DNA from: UBA8529 sp964390565
Lineage (GTDB): Bacteria; Bacteroidota; Bacteroidia; Bacteroidales; Tenuifilaceae
DNA: 64,000 nucleotides
Reading direction: 5' to 3'
Assembly (NCBI GenBank): GCA_964390565.1
Contig: CAYMII010000001.1
Location: 108,595-172,594 of the forward strand
Part shown: positions 9,111-17,333 of the stretch, piece by piece
How positions within the stretch are numbered: the first letter of the stretch is position 1
Layout: each line of letters opens with the position of its first letter
The notes under the pieces: generated by a model
Databases searched by the model: none
The model's input: the letters and a program-made list of their open reading frames with translations, nothing else
Told to the model about the DNA's origin: nothing
Program-made: the position numbers and the translations under genes

Positions 9111-10160
9111 CTATTCTACAGAGGAGAGAATATTTTTAATAAGTTGATCGATGCTTTTTTGCCACTTATAGTCTGTAAAGTTTTTACCATTTATGGCTAT
9201 TACGAGTTTTTTATCGGGAGCAATATAAACGAACTGATCACCATAGCCAGCAGCGTATACTAGTTGGTTCCCATCAGGTTGTTTGGTTACCCACCAGTGT
9301 AAACCATAATCGGCCTTGCCGTTTTTCGATTCAATTTTTGTGGATTTTTCAATCCACTCATCTGATACCACTTGAATGTCGCCTAAACATCCATTATTCA
9401 CAACCAAAATACCTAAACGAGCCATATCTCGAGTTGATAAAGAAATTCCTCCCCATGCTGGCGCATCATTTCCAGAATATTTATCCCAGTGGTAGGTTGA
9501 AATGCCTAGAGGTATAAAAAGGTAATTGTTAACAAGCCATTCAAAATCGTGTCCTGTTGCTTTTTTTAAGATTTCGGCAATCACCTGGGAGTTGCCACTG
9601 TTATATGAGAATTTAATACCTGGATTACATTCAACAGGAAGTTTTAGTGTTGTTTCAACCCAGTTTTGGTTGCTTTGGCTTAGTTCTATTAGTGCATTGC
9701 CAGCATAGGAGTAATGGGTAGTCCATTCGTCCCAAAGTAGTCCAGTTGTTTGATTTAGGAGATGGCGGATAGTTATTTTTTTTTTGATTGTATCCTTTTC
9801 AAATATGGATTTGAACTCGGGGAAATAGGTCCAAATTGGGGTATCAATGGATTTGATATAACCTTTATCGATACAAATACCTGTTACTAACGAAGTAACA
9901 CTTTTGGTAACTGAACTGATTGGATGTATTGAACTTGCGCTACTGAAGCCATAGTATTGCTCAAAAATAATCCTAGTTTTTGAGTATACCACAATCCCCG
10001 ATATCTTACCATAAACATCATCGCGAAGCTCTGCATCAATTTTTTTTAGAGAGTCCTTATTGATTCGGTTTACTAAATCAATGGGATTTGCGTGGGTATG
10101 GCTGTAACCAAAGCAAACTATTAAGAATAGTAGGATTATTAATTTCTTTCCTGTTATCAT
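9111..10160 (-). CDS. Secreted serine beta-lactamase-family hydrolase
   Basis: A class C beta-lactamase-like or DD-peptidase-like serine hydrolase of 349 residues. A signal peptide spans about 1-24 (ending HAN). The nucleophile motif SxxK is S83-V-T-K86 in ISSVTKSVTS, and the second motif is YNS in FSYNSGNS. A GLHWW segment comes before the third motif region, and LHWWVTKQPDGNQLVYAAGYGDQ is typical of the 'serine hydrolase' esterase-like branch. It need not give antibiotic resistance; most relatives are esterases or peptidases. It lies between the DHOD-like gene and malY with no obvious operon. Confidence 0.85.
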   Translation of the reverse strand: MITGKKLIILLFLIVCFGYSHTHANPIDLVNRINKDSLKKIDAELRDDVYGKISGIVVYSKTRIIFEQYYGFSSASSIHPISSVTKSVTSLVTGICIDKGYIKSIDTPIWTYFPEFKSIFEKDTIKKKITIRHLLNQTTGLLWDEWTTHYSYAGNALIELSQSNQNWVETTLKLPVECNPGIKFSYNSGNSQVIAEILKKATGHDFEWLVNNYLFIPLGISTYHWDKYSGNDAPAWGGISLSTRDMARLGILVVNNGCLGDIQVVSDEWIEKSTKIESKNGKADYGLHWWVTKQPDGNQLVYAAGYGDQFVYIAPDKKLVIAINGKNFTDYKWQKSIDQLIKNILSSVE

Positions 10161-10196
10161 AGTTTACAATTTGGCATTTAACCAAAGATAATAAAT

Positions 10197-11375
10197 TTAT
10201 CGATCCTTTAAGGCTTTGTAAATTCTTTCAAGCGCTTCGTTTACAATGGTTCTTGAGCAGGCTAGGTTCATTCGCTCAAAGCATTTGCCCTGTTCACCAA
10301 AGATAGAGCCTTTGTTTAACCCAACACCAGCCTCGTTTACGAGCAAATTATTTAGAGTATCATCATCAAAGCCAAGTGCCCTAAAATCGAGCCATAGGAG
10401 ATAGGTTCCCTGCAATTCATAAACTTTGATTTTTGGAAGTTTTTCTGCTATAAAGTCTTTAACCAATTTGGCATTTCCATCAATGTATTCCATTGCTTCG
10501 TCAAGCCATTGTTCACCATTCACAGTATATGCTGCTTTAACTGATTCGAAACCAAAGATATTGCCCGACCCTGCGCCGGTTGAATCTAATGCTTGATTAT
10601 ACTTTGTAAGAAGTTCGTTATTTGGAATAATTACGTGACCTAAGAATAGCCCTGCCAAGTTGAACGTTTTGCTAGTTGAAGCAAAAGTCACTGTATTCAT
10701 TTTTGTCTCTTCGCTGAGGCTAGCAAATGGAGTATGCTTATGTGGTTTTACAATTAAGTCGGAATGAATCTCATCGGACACAACAAGTATGTTATACTTT
10801 AGGCAGATTTCAACTAGCTTTTCAAGTTCTTGTTTTGTCCAAACCTTCCCAACTGGATTATGTGGATTTGAGATGATTATCATTTTTGCACCCTTCGAAG
10901 CTAAGGCTTCGAGATTATCATAATCCATCCGGTAATGCATATTCTCCTCAATTAGTGGATTTTGGAGAATTACACGTCCATTATTCTTGATGGTCGAAAA
11001 AAATGGATGGTATACTGGCGTTTGTATTATAATGCTATCGCCTGGTTCAGTAAACGCCTGAATTGCATGGTTTAAGCCTGATACAACTCCTGCACAAATG
11101 CTTATCCATTCTGGTTTAATATCCCAGTTATGACGCCTTTTGTTCCACCAAACTATTGATTCGTGAAATGCTTTATCGCGAATTGTATATCCTAATATTG
11201 GGTGTTTTAGCCTTTGGGCTAATGCATCAATGATGAAATTTGGGGTTGGTAGATCCATATCGGCAACCCACATGGGAATAACATCCTCTTTACCGAAAAT
11301 AAATTTTCGGAGATCATGCTTAACGCATGACGTATTCTCGCGAGGAATAATTGTATCGAAATTGTATTGACCCAT
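10197..11375 (-). CDS. MalY/PatB-type PLP-dependent aminotransferase, probable cystathionine beta-lyase
   Basis: A fold-type I PLP enzyme of 392 residues. Relatives split the C-S bond of cystathionine or cysteine. The PLP lysine is K236 in STSKTFNLAG; NPHNPVGKVW and SDEIHSD (Asp that contacts the PLP ring) are visible. The start at 11375 (MGQYNFDTIIPRENTSCVKHD) matches the family N-terminus. An in-frame ATG 33 bases upstream would add residues encoded inside the hairpin, so it is rejected. The gene begins directly after the T-run of that hairpin. In E. coli MalY also represses MalT; nothing in this window shows such a role. Confidence 0.85.
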   Translation of the reverse strand: MGQYNFDTIIPRENTSCVKHDLRKFIFGKEDVIPMWVADMDLPTPNFIIDALAQRLKHPILGYTIRDKAFHESIVWWNKRRHNWDIKPEWISICAGVVSGLNHAIQAFTEPGDSIIIQTPVYHPFFSTIKNNGRVILQNPLIEENMHYRMDYDNLEALASKGAKMIIISNPHNPVGKVWTKQELEKLVEICLKYNILVVSDEIHSDLIVKPHKHTPFASLSEETKMNTVTFASTSKTFNLAGLFLGHVIIPNNELLTKYNQALDSTGAGSGNIFGFESVKAAYTVNGEQWLDEAMEYIDGNAKLVKDFIAEKLPKIKVYELQGTYLLWLDFRALGFDDDTLNNLLVNEAGVGLNKGSIFGEQGKCFERMNLACSRTIVNEALERIYKALKDR

Positions 11376-11383
11376 AAATAAAA

Positions 11384-11430
11384 AATCAGTTTTCCTTTTG
11401 CAAAACAATTGCTGCTTAGGAAAACTGATT
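11384..11430 (-). terminator. 13-bp hairpin with T-run, just before malY/patB start
   Basis: AATCAGTTTTCCT at 11384-11396 pairs with AGGAAAACTGATT at 11418-11430. On the minus strand the stem is followed by six T's. It lies 18 bp after the stop of the 96-residue hypothetical gene and 8 bp before the malY/patB ATG, so it should separate the two genes or attenuate read-through. Confidence 0.7.
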
Positions 11431-11448
11431 AAAGAGTAATTTGTTTAA

Positions 11449-11739
11449 CTATTTCTTTGCAGATAGTTTGCTTAGCTTTGAGAATGATTGGTCAATTGCG
11501 CCTAGTAAATCAGCGTTAATTGCTTTGTAGTGTGCTTTAACCTGTTTAGTATCAAACGATTTATCTTGGTTGTTAACTCTGCTGATTAGATTATTTCTTG
11601 TATCAACAATTTCGCCCATGATTTCGATAACGCCATCGCGATTTTTTTCGCCATTAATTAAAAGGTATGTATAGCAGTCGCTAATAACCTCCCCAATGAG
11701 GAAATCAACATCCTTCTTAATCTCTCTTTTGTTTGCCAT
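11449..11739 (-). CDS. Small conserved-looking cytosolic protein, function unknown
   Basis: A 96-residue, lysine-rich, mostly helical protein without signal peptide or membrane segment. It starts MANKREIKKDVDFLIGEVISDCYTYLL and ends SKLSAKK. The composition and length resemble small Bacteroidota proteins found as single genes. I do not recognise a named domain. It has its own strong terminator downstream. Nothing in the context suggests a role. Confidence 0.65.
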   Translation of the reverse strand: MANKREIKKDVDFLIGEVISDCYTYLLINGEKNRDGVIEIMGEIVDTRNNLISRVNNQDKSFDTKQVKAHYKAINADLLGAIDQSFSKLSKLSAKK

Positions 11740-11886
11740 GTTTAAATTCGTTTAAATTGAGCTGCAAAATTAGTATTTTCTTAAAAATAAAGTAGATATA
11801 ATTCAATAATCTGAGCTAATTCTTTCGAATAATAGGATTTGAGAGTGTTACAGGCATGCTTTTGTGTTTATAAACTATCTAAAAAC

Positions 11887-11910
11887 AAAAAAAATCGCCA
11901 TTAAGCGATT
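11887..11910 (-). terminator. Terminator after siaC
   Basis: On the minus strand AATCGC, a 6-base loop and GCGATT are followed by eight T's (11887-11894 on the plus strand are A's). It lies about 27 bp after the siaC stop. Confidence 0.65.
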
Positions 11911-11936
11911 ACATATTATAACAATAACTAATAACT

Positions 11937-12344
11937 CTAGGAGTAAGGAATGCACCTATAAGGAAGTTTAACCTCTGGAAGTTCAAACAATACAGTTCCT
12001 TCGTTGAGCAAATCCTCATCATCTTCGTGATAGTTCCAAATCACCTCAACGCTAAGCCCATTATTCCTGAAGTTGGCAATTTTTCGCATTATTTCGCGAA
12101 GGTACTTGTAAGAAGATGAATTGATGTACTTAAAGTTTAGGTCCACAATGATTTTTGTTGCCTCTTTATCTTTTATATCCTCGTAAAATTCATCAAGCCA
12201 ATTAAGAACTTGTAAGTAGAATTCTTTAGCGTTTTCGGGGTGTGAAATACCAGAAATAGAAAATATTTTGCTCTCCGAGTCGAAGAAAATCTCAGGTGTA
12301 TCAATTGCCGCTTCTATTTTTAAAGGTTTCATTAATTTCCCCAT
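11937..12344 (-). CDS. SiaC-family regulatory phosphoprotein (DUF1987)
   Basis: This 135-residue protein matches the SiaC/DUF1987 family. In Pseudomonas SiaC is a phosphorylation-switched partner in a threonine-phosphorylation network that controls biofilm formation. The signature APEIFFD-type start (DTPEIFFDSESKIFSISGIS), ENAKEFYLQVLNWLDEFY and the STAS-like FKYINSSSYKYLREIMRKI are visible. The usual kinase/phosphatase partners SiaA and SiaB are not in the window. An alternative start four codons downstream (12332, MKPLKIEA) fits the family equally well. Confidence 0.8.
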   Translation of the reverse strand: MGKLMKPLKIEAAIDTPEIFFDSESKIFSISGISHPENAKEFYLQVLNWLDEFYEDIKDKEATKIIVDLNFKYINSSSYKYLREIMRKIANFRNNGLSVEVIWNYHEDDEDLLNEGTVLFELPEVKLPYRCIPYS

Positions 12345-12644
12345 TAGGTATGGTAAATATAGTTGATTTATGTAATTGGAACAAGCTAAATTATCCTATA
12401 GATGGAATTGATTTGATTAAAGAGCTGATTTGTTGACTAAACATCTAATAATAATTGACAAATTTTGATATATTCTTTAATACATTTACGTATAACAAAT
12501 TGTTTGGAGAATGTTTAATATTTACTTTTCAATCTCTACTTTATATAATGTGTTGATATTTAGATTTATAACATTCAAAGCTCTTTTTTTCAAAGATTTA
12601 ACATTAAAAATGACCGTTTTTTGGTTCTAAGGTGTATTTTTACG

Positions 12645-12798
12645 GTAAGTTTATAAACCTGATTTGAGCAAACCTGATTTCTACGTGGAGGTTTTTTGAT
12701 TTTGGTTATGTTATCAATGGTTGCTCAAGTTTTTTCGTTCTTCGTTTAATTTTTTGTGTGTTTGGGAAAAGGAGGTCGCAAGGCCTCCTTTTTAATTT
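12645..12798 (+). ncRNA. Candidate structured non-coding RNA
   Basis: The 464-bp gap between siaC and the DMT gene has no ORF of note. On the plus strand TTGAGCAAACC at about 12665-12675 pairs with GGTTGCTCAA at 12719-12728 with one bulged A. The loop of about 45 bases can form a smaller AACCT/AGGTT hairpin. A run of T's follows the stem. A second GC-rich hairpin with a U-tract ends at about 12795. AAACCTGATTT occurs twice in tandem at the 5' side. The terminator points to plus-strand transcription that starts from no known gene. It could be a 6S-like or other small RNA; I cannot identify the family. Confidence 0.35.
12767..12795 (+). terminator. Rho-independent terminator of the intergenic transcript
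   Basis: AAAGGAGG at about 12768-12775 pairs with CCTCCTTT at 12784-12791, followed by T-rich sequence on the plus strand. On the minus strand it also lies just after the DMT-protein stop, so it may work both ways. Confidence 0.65.
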
Positions 12799-12808
12799 TA
12801 TGACGTTT

Positions 12809-13177
12809 TTACTTCTTGAAAATAAAGTAAACGGCAAGTACAAGAAAAACGAAGCCTATTAAATGATTTATTCGGAACGATTCAGTTTTAAAAGCGATTA
12901 ACGAGAATCCTACAAAAATCACGAGTGTTATAACCTCTTGAATTACTTTAAGTTCAACTAGACTGAATGGGCCACCATTCCCTTTAAAGCCAATTCGGTT
13001 TGCAGGTACTTGGAAGAAGTATTCGAAAAGTGCAATTCCCCAGCTAATAAGGATAATTGCAACAAGCCCTAGACTTTCAAACCATTTCATCTCTTTGAAC
13101 TTCAAGTGTCCGTACCATGCAAGGGTCATAAATGTGTTGGATAGAACCAAAAGGGCTATTGTACTAAATACTTTCAT
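12809..13177 (-). CDS. Small DMT-family membrane protein (DUF486)
   Basis: A 122-residue protein with about four hydrophobic helices. The first starts ALLVLSNTFMTLAWYGHLKF, and GIALFEYFFQVPANRIGF is the DUF486 hallmark. These proteins are grouped with drug/metabolite transporters, but no substrate is known. It is divergent from the HXXEE-domain gene, with 88 bp between start codons, a space that should hold both promoters. Confidence 0.8.
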   Translation of the reverse strand: MKVFSTIALLVLSNTFMTLAWYGHLKFKEMKWFESLGLVAIILISWGIALFEYFFQVPANRIGFKGNGGPFSLVELKVIQEVITLVIFVGFSLIAFKTESFRINHLIGFVFLVLAVYFIFKK

Positions 13178-13245
13178 CGTATAAATTTAAGCTGCAAATC
13201 TAGAAAATGATTCGATTGGTTATGAACTTGAAGGTATAGAATTGC

Positions 13246-13253
13246 TATTTTTG
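13246..13253 (+). promoter_or_regulatory. Bacteroidota -7 element deciding the start of the HXXEE gene
   Basis: TATTTTTG matches TAnnTTTG. It overlaps the possible TTG start at 13242 and lies 12 bp before the ATG at 13266. If it is used, only the ATG start can be right. Confidence 0.4.
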
Positions 13254-13265
13254 ATAAAAAAAGTA

Positions 13266-13796
13266 ATGATCTCACATAAGCGATTTAATGCTATAATTGC
13301 ATCGTTTTCAATAGTTTATTTGATTCATAACCTTGAGGAGTGGTTCTTGTTTTCGCGAAAGATTAATACTATAGCTGAACTAACACCAAACTTTATTAAA
13401 GGCTATATTGTAGATAACTCAACGTCTGTAGTAACAATATTTAGTATTGGGTTAATAGTTGCGACGCTAATCCCATTGGTTGTAACCTTTTTAGTTTGGG
13501 ATATACCAAATACGTTTAACCTTAAACTTCTAACTGTTATTGCTTTTGCAACTTTGATCAATGGACTCTCTCACATTTCGACATCTTTAGCATTGGGCAT
13601 CATTGCACCAGGGTTAATAACAGGAATACTTTTGTGTATACCCTTTTCAGTTTTGGTGATTATCCAAGTTTATCAAAACCATCGTTTTACTTTCAAGGAT
13701 TACTCTATCTTTTTGATATTATCGTTTTTGGTTTATGTGCTAGCCATTGCTATTTCGTGGATTATCGGATTTGGAGTTTTTAAACTTGTAGGCTGA
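13266..13796 (+). CDS. HXXEE-domain integral membrane protein
   Basis: A 176-residue protein with five or so membrane helices. The name-giving motif is HNLEEW at about residue 20, and histidines in LSHISTSLAL occur in a later helix, which is the pattern of the HXXEE family. The conserved His/Glu residues hint at a metal site. The biochemical role of the family is not known to me. The start at ATG 13266 is chosen over an in-frame TTG at 13242 because a TAnnTTTG element overlaps the latter. Confidence 0.7.
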   Translation: MISHKRFNAIIASFSIVYLIHNLEEWFLFSRKINTIAELTPNFIKGYIVDNSTSVVTIFSIGLIVATLIPLVVTFLVWDIPNTFNLKLLTVIAFATLINGLSHISTSLALGIIAPGLITGILLCIPFSVLVIIQVYQNHRFTFKDYSIFLILSFLVYVLAIAISWIIGFGVFKLVG

Positions 13797-13827
13797 TTGA
13801 AACTAAAATTGGCACTGATTTAACGAT

Positions 13828-14739
13828 TTATTGCGGGTAGTTTGATACTAGTAATTCATTTATTTCGCCTCGCTTTGTTGAATTTGAGTTGATGCGTCTT
13901 TTAGCCTTCACTCTTTTGATTGTAAAGTCTTTATAAAGTAAATCGAAGTAATTATTTTCTGAATCATAATTCATTGGATCGGAGTTGCTAAGTAAAAATT
14001 TATGACCCAGAGAATTTATCTCTTTGCAGAAATCTCTTAATCGTTCTTGTTCAGAATCATCAAATGATTCTTTAGCGTAGGTGTTAAAGGATGACGATTT
14101 GCTAATGGGTTTGTAGGGTGGGTCGAAGTAGAAGAATGAATTTTCAGAATCAATATGCTTTAACGTTTGTGTATAGTCACCATTAAGGATTGTTACTTTT
14201 TGAAGTAACTCACTATCAAATATTATAACTTCGGGAGCACATATTTTAGGGTTCTTATATCTTCCAAATGGTACATTGAATTTGCCTTTACTATTAACCC
14301 TGTATAGCCCATTGTAGCAGGTTTTATTCAAAAAAATAAGTATTGATGCTTTATCAAGTGAATTGAGTTGATTTGAGTTGAAAATTTCTCTTTTCTCAAG
14401 GAAAAAAAGTTTTTGTTCATCTCCGTTTTTTAAAAAATGATAATCAGATTGAATGTTCGAAAGTCTCTTAATAAGGTTTTCAGGCTCTACTTTTATAATT
14501 GAATAAAGGTTAATAAGATCAGTATTAATATCGTTGATAATAGCCTTTTTTGTTTTTGGGAAAGATTTTAAAAACCAGAAAAGAATTGCTCCACTTCCCA
14601 CAAATGGTTCAAGGTATGTTAAATCGCTTAAATCTTTAATATTTGAAGGGATAGATTCGCTAATTGTGCCAATTAGCTGTGCTTTCCCGCCAGCCCATTT
14701 TAGAAATGGTTTAGGGTTACAAGAATTTTTAATTGCCAT
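13828..14739 (-). CDS. Dam-family DNA adenine-N6 methyltransferase (D12 class)
   Basis: A 303-residue amino-methyltransferase of the Dam/M.DpnII group. Motif I region FLKWAGGKAQLI, the SAM-binding LEPFVGSGAI and the catalytic DPPY (FFYFDPPYKP) are all present. CYNGLYRVNSKGKFNVPFGRY is the segment that in Dam-like enzymes marks GATC-type specificity. No restriction gene is next to it: neighbours are an HXXEE protein and YceI. It is therefore an orphan methylase, either a regulatory Dam or the remains of a restriction-modification system. Its specificity is inferred, not shown. Confidence 0.9.
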   Translation of the reverse strand: MAIKNSCNPKPFLKWAGGKAQLIGTISESIPSNIKDLSDLTYLEPFVGSGAILFWFLKSFPKTKKAIINDINTDLINLYSIIKVEPENLIKRLSNIQSDYHFLKNGDEQKLFFLEKREIFNSNQLNSLDKASILIFLNKTCYNGLYRVNSKGKFNVPFGRYKNPKICAPEVIIFDSELLQKVTILNGDYTQTLKHIDSENSFFYFDPPYKPISKSSSFNTYAKESFDDSEQERLRDFCKEINSLGHKFLLSNSDPMNYDSENNYFDLLYKDFTIKRVKAKRRINSNSTKRGEINELLVSNYPQ

Positions 14740-14900
14740 TAGTTGATTAAACTCCTCAAAAATAAAAACAATATAGCATTAATAAACTAAAGGTTTTACG
14801 ATTTCTTGTTCAACATGTAAAAATGGGTTTAAACAAAAAGGGTTACATAGCTGTTATATGGATATTTACTGAAAATGCTAATAACTAAAAACAAATAGAT

Positions 14901-15470
14901 ATGATTAAAAAACAATTACTACTGGTTGCACTTGCCTTAATGGTTTCAGGTGCGGTAAATGCACAGGCATTAAAGGCAAATGCTGAAAAATCGGAGCTAA
15001 AATGGCTAGGTAAAAAGGTAACTGGTCAGCACAATGGCCAAATTAAACTGGCCGATGGCGTATTATCCATCAAGGACAATAAAATCGTTAGCGGTACTTT
15101 CAATATTGATATGAAGAGTATCACTTGCGAAGATTTGAAAGACGCTGGTTATAACGGTAAATTAGTAGGTCACCTTAAATCTGACGATTTTTTTGGAGTT
15201 GAGAAGTTCCCTATAGCAACTCTAACTTTAGGTGAATCCGCTGCTTTTGTAAATAATCAAGCGGATGTTAAAGGTAAATTGACAATAAAAGGCATTACAA
15301 ATCCTATAATGTTTACTGTTACTCGCAACGGAAATTCATTCTCTGCCAACATTGCAGTTGATCGTTCAAAGTATGATGTTCGCTATGGTTCAGGTTCTTT
15401 TTTTGATAATTTAGGAGATAAAGCAATTGATGATATTTTTACTCTTGATGTGGTACTTGTGGTTGAGTAA
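14901..15470 (+). CDS. YceI-family periplasmic lipid-binding protein
   Basis: A 189-residue exported protein with signal peptide 1-22 ending VNAQA. The YceI lipocalin-like barrel is shown by GQHNGQIKLADGVLSI, SGTFNIDMKSITCEDL, VGHLKSDDFFGVEKFPIATL, KGKLTIKGITNPIMF and the terminal VDRSKYDVRYGSGSFFDNLGDKAI. Family members bind isoprenoid or other amphipathic ligands in the periplasm. It forms a single-gene transcript with its own terminator. Confidence 0.93.
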   Translation: MIKKQLLLVALALMVSGAVNAQALKANAEKSELKWLGKKVTGQHNGQIKLADGVLSIKDNKIVSGTFNIDMKSITCEDLKDAGYNGKLVGHLKSDDFFGVEKFPIATLTLGESAAFVNNQADVKGKLTIKGITNPIMFTVTRNGNSFSANIAVDRSKYDVRYGSGSFFDNLGDKAIDDIFTLDVVLVVE

Positions 15471-15489
15471 TTAATTATAACAAATATGT

Positions 15490-15519
15490 AAGCCGTAAAG
15501 ATGAACTTCTTTACGGCTT
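15490..15519 (+). terminator. Terminator after yceI
   Basis: AAGCCGTAAAG pairs perfectly with CTTTACGGCTT across an 8-base loop, followed by T-rich sequence, 20 bp after the stop codon. Confidence 0.85.
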
Positions 15520-15586
15520 TACTTTTTCTATTTTTTTAACAATCTTTTTCTGTTGCAATACAATAAAGAATTGATTAATTCATTTT

Positions 15587-15594
15587 TATCTTTG
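15587..15594 (+). promoter_or_regulatory. Bacteroidota -7 element before exbB
   Basis: TATCTTTG matches TAnnTTTG, 65 bp before the exbB ATG. A TTG lies upstream at 15571, but closer than the usual spacing. Confidence 0.35.
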
Positions 15595-15659
15595 TGGGTA
15601 TTATAAACAATAATGACTACTTTCGTAACACCAAAATGTAAACTAAAATAAAGTTTAAT

Positions 15660-16325
15660 ATGATATCTTCGATTCTTCTTCAAACTGTAGAAACCCCTGT
15701 GGTTACTCATGCTTCTGAGAATATGTTTCAGATCATAATGAAAGGTGGATGGATTCTTATCCCTATCTTTTTCCTTTCTCTGGTTAGCTTTTGGGTTATT
15801 TTTGAACGTTGGACTATTCTTAAAAGAGCATCAAGAACCCCAGATCTTGTAAAGATTATAAATCCGATGCTAAAAGAAGGAAAGCTCGATTTGGCAATCA
15901 ATACATGCGAATCAAATAATCAACCCGTTGGAAAAGTTCTTGCAGCAGGTCTTCACACTGTTGGCTTTACAATCAGGGATATTCAAGATGCGATGGAAAC
16001 CGAGGCGCATCAGCAAGTTGATCATCTTAGTCGCGGAGTAAACTATCTAGCGATTATTGCAACCATAGCCCCAATGTTTGGTTTCTTGGGGACAATCTTT
16101 GGTGTTATTAAGATTTTCTACAACATATCATTAACCGATAATATCAGCATTGGTATTATATCTGGCGGTCTTTATCAAAAGATGGTTTCTTCGGCTTCGG
16201 GTCTACTGGTTGGTATTATTGCTTTTGCAGGGTATCACCTCTTGAACTCAAAAATCGATCGAATCACTTCTGTGATGGAGAAACAGGCTAACGATTTAAT
16301 GGGAATTCTTCGTAGCCGTGGGTAA
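15660..16325 (+). CDS. exbB: MotA/TolQ/ExbB proton-channel family protein
   Basis: A 221-residue inner-membrane protein with helices at about 28-50, 125-150 and 165-190. The ExbB/TolQ signature is visible in YLAIIATIAPMFGFLGTIFGVI and in MVSSASGLLVGIIAFAGYHLLNSKI. It forms the proton channel that, with ExbD, powers TonB or TolA. It is followed 27 bp later by exbD, so the two form an operon. No tonB or tolA is next to them. The energised partner is therefore unknown; the SusC receptor far downstream is one type of client. Confidence 0.9.
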   Translation: MISSILLQTVETPVVTHASENMFQIIMKGGWILIPIFFLSLVSFWVIFERWTILKRASRTPDLVKIINPMLKEGKLDLAINTCESNNQPVGKVLAAGLHTVGFTIRDIQDAMETEAHQQVDHLSRGVNYLAIIATIAPMFGFLGTIFGVIKIFYNISLTDNISIGIISGGLYQKMVSSASGLLVGIIAFAGYHLLNSKIDRITSVMEKQANDLMGILRSRG

Positions 16326-16352
16326 TCAGTGCAAAATATTAAAAACTAAGCG

Positions 16353-16751
16353 ATGAAACTGAAACGTAAACGTGAGATGCAAGCTGAGGTGTACACCTCA
16401 TCGCTCAACGATATCATGTTTTTCTTGCTTCTATTCTTTCTGATTATTTCCACCCTTGTTAACCCATCGGTTATCCAGCTTATGCTGCCAAAGGCATCGG
16501 CTAATGTTCAGAAGATATCGAAGCAAACCATAAACTTATCGGTTACTAAGGATTTGAATTACTTCCTTAACGATAAGCCAATAGCATTTGACGCAATTAA
16601 ACCAAGCATACAAAAGTTAGTCACAAATCCCGAGAACACAACTGTTATTCTTCGTGCAGATAGATCTATTCAACTTCAGGATTTAGTTTCGATTCTTGAT
16701 ATTGGCAACCAGCTGCATTTGAAAATGATTTTGGCAACACAGAAAGAATAA
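16353..16751 (+). CDS. exbD: ExbD/TolR-family biopolymer transport protein
   Basis: A 132-residue protein with one helix (about 20-40) that contains the conserved proton-carrying aspartate in SLNDIMFFLLLFFLI, and a periplasmic domain with the late VILRADRSIQLQDLVSILD block typical of ExbD. It acts with the adjoining ExbB. A clear terminator follows, so the operon has two genes. Confidence 0.9.
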   Translation: MKLKRKREMQAEVYTSSLNDIMFFLLLFFLIISTLVNPSVIQLMLPKASANVQKISKQTINLSVTKDLNYFLNDKPIAFDAIKPSIQKLVTNPENTTVILRADRSIQLQDLVSILDIGNQLHLKMILATQKE

Positions 16752-16772
16752 AGATTTGATTATCATGATTTA

Positions 16773-16805
16773 AAGCCATTCAGGTATCGCTGAATGGCTT
16801 TTTTT
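16773..16805 (+). terminator. Terminator after exbBD
   Basis: AAGCCATTCAG and CTGAATGGCTT form an 11-bp stem with a 6-base loop, followed by a run of seven or more T's. Confidence 0.9.
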
Positions 16806-16881
16806 ATTGTAAAAAGGTGGGGTATAATGTTTAGTGGTTGTATTAATATCAAAAGTCAGAAACTAATTAAATTAAATCAAT

Positions 16882-17307
16882 ATGAAAACGACAGTTAAAA
16901 CATTATTTGTTGCATTAGTAGTCCTGCTATTATCTTTTACAAATGTTTTGTCCCAAAACAAAGTTGTTGTTAAGGAGAAGAACCCAAAGGGTAAAGTTGT
17001 TGTGGTTAAGCATAAGAACCATAAAGTAAAGAAAGTTAAAGTTTATCGCCCTCGCTGGTCACCAAGAGCAGATTTCCATAGGCGATGGGTTTATTTCCCA
17101 CGTCATAACTTTTATTGGGATAACCATCGCAATGTATATGTTGTAAGAACAGGTACTGTTTGGGTTGTTAGCAAGAGAGTTCCCAAGGAATTAGAGAATA
17201 TTGATTTATCGAAAGAGAAAAGCGTAGAGCTAAGTGAAGAAACGGATGAACAAGACTCAATCCAAGAGAAAAATGCAGAGCATCAAAATGAATATAAGAT
17301 TGAATAA
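16882..17307 (+). CDS. Small secreted protein with basic body and acidic tail
   Basis: I do not recognise a family. The 141-residue product has a signal peptide (about 1-24, ending VLSQ). Residues 25-60 are rich in Lys, Val and His (KVVVKEKNPKGKVVVVKHK). Next comes an aromatic/Arg patch (RPRWSPRADFHRRWVYFPRHNFYWDNHRNVYVV). The last 35 residues are acidic (EETDEQDSIQEKNAEHQ). The aromatic patch recalls short periplasmic proteins whose function is unknown. It is a single gene, convergent to the next with a shared terminator. Confidence 0.65.
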   Translation: MKTTVKTLFVALVVLLLSFTNVLSQNKVVVKEKNPKGKVVVVKHKNHKVKKVKVYRPRWSPRADFHRRWVYFPRHNFYWDNHRNVYVVRTGTVWVVSKRVPKELENIDLSKEKSVELSEETDEQDSIQEKNAEHQNEYKIE

Positions 17308-17333
17308 GATGGATTAGGTTTTGGTTAAAACAG

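Noticed and set aside
9111..10160. Antibiotic-resistance beta-lactamase
   Set aside because: The SxxK and YxS motifs fit the wider serine-hydrolase family; nothing points to beta-lactam hydrolysis.
14740..14900. Possible restriction gene next to the Dam-type methylase
   Set aside because: The flanking genes are an HXXEE protein and YceI and the gap has no open frame.
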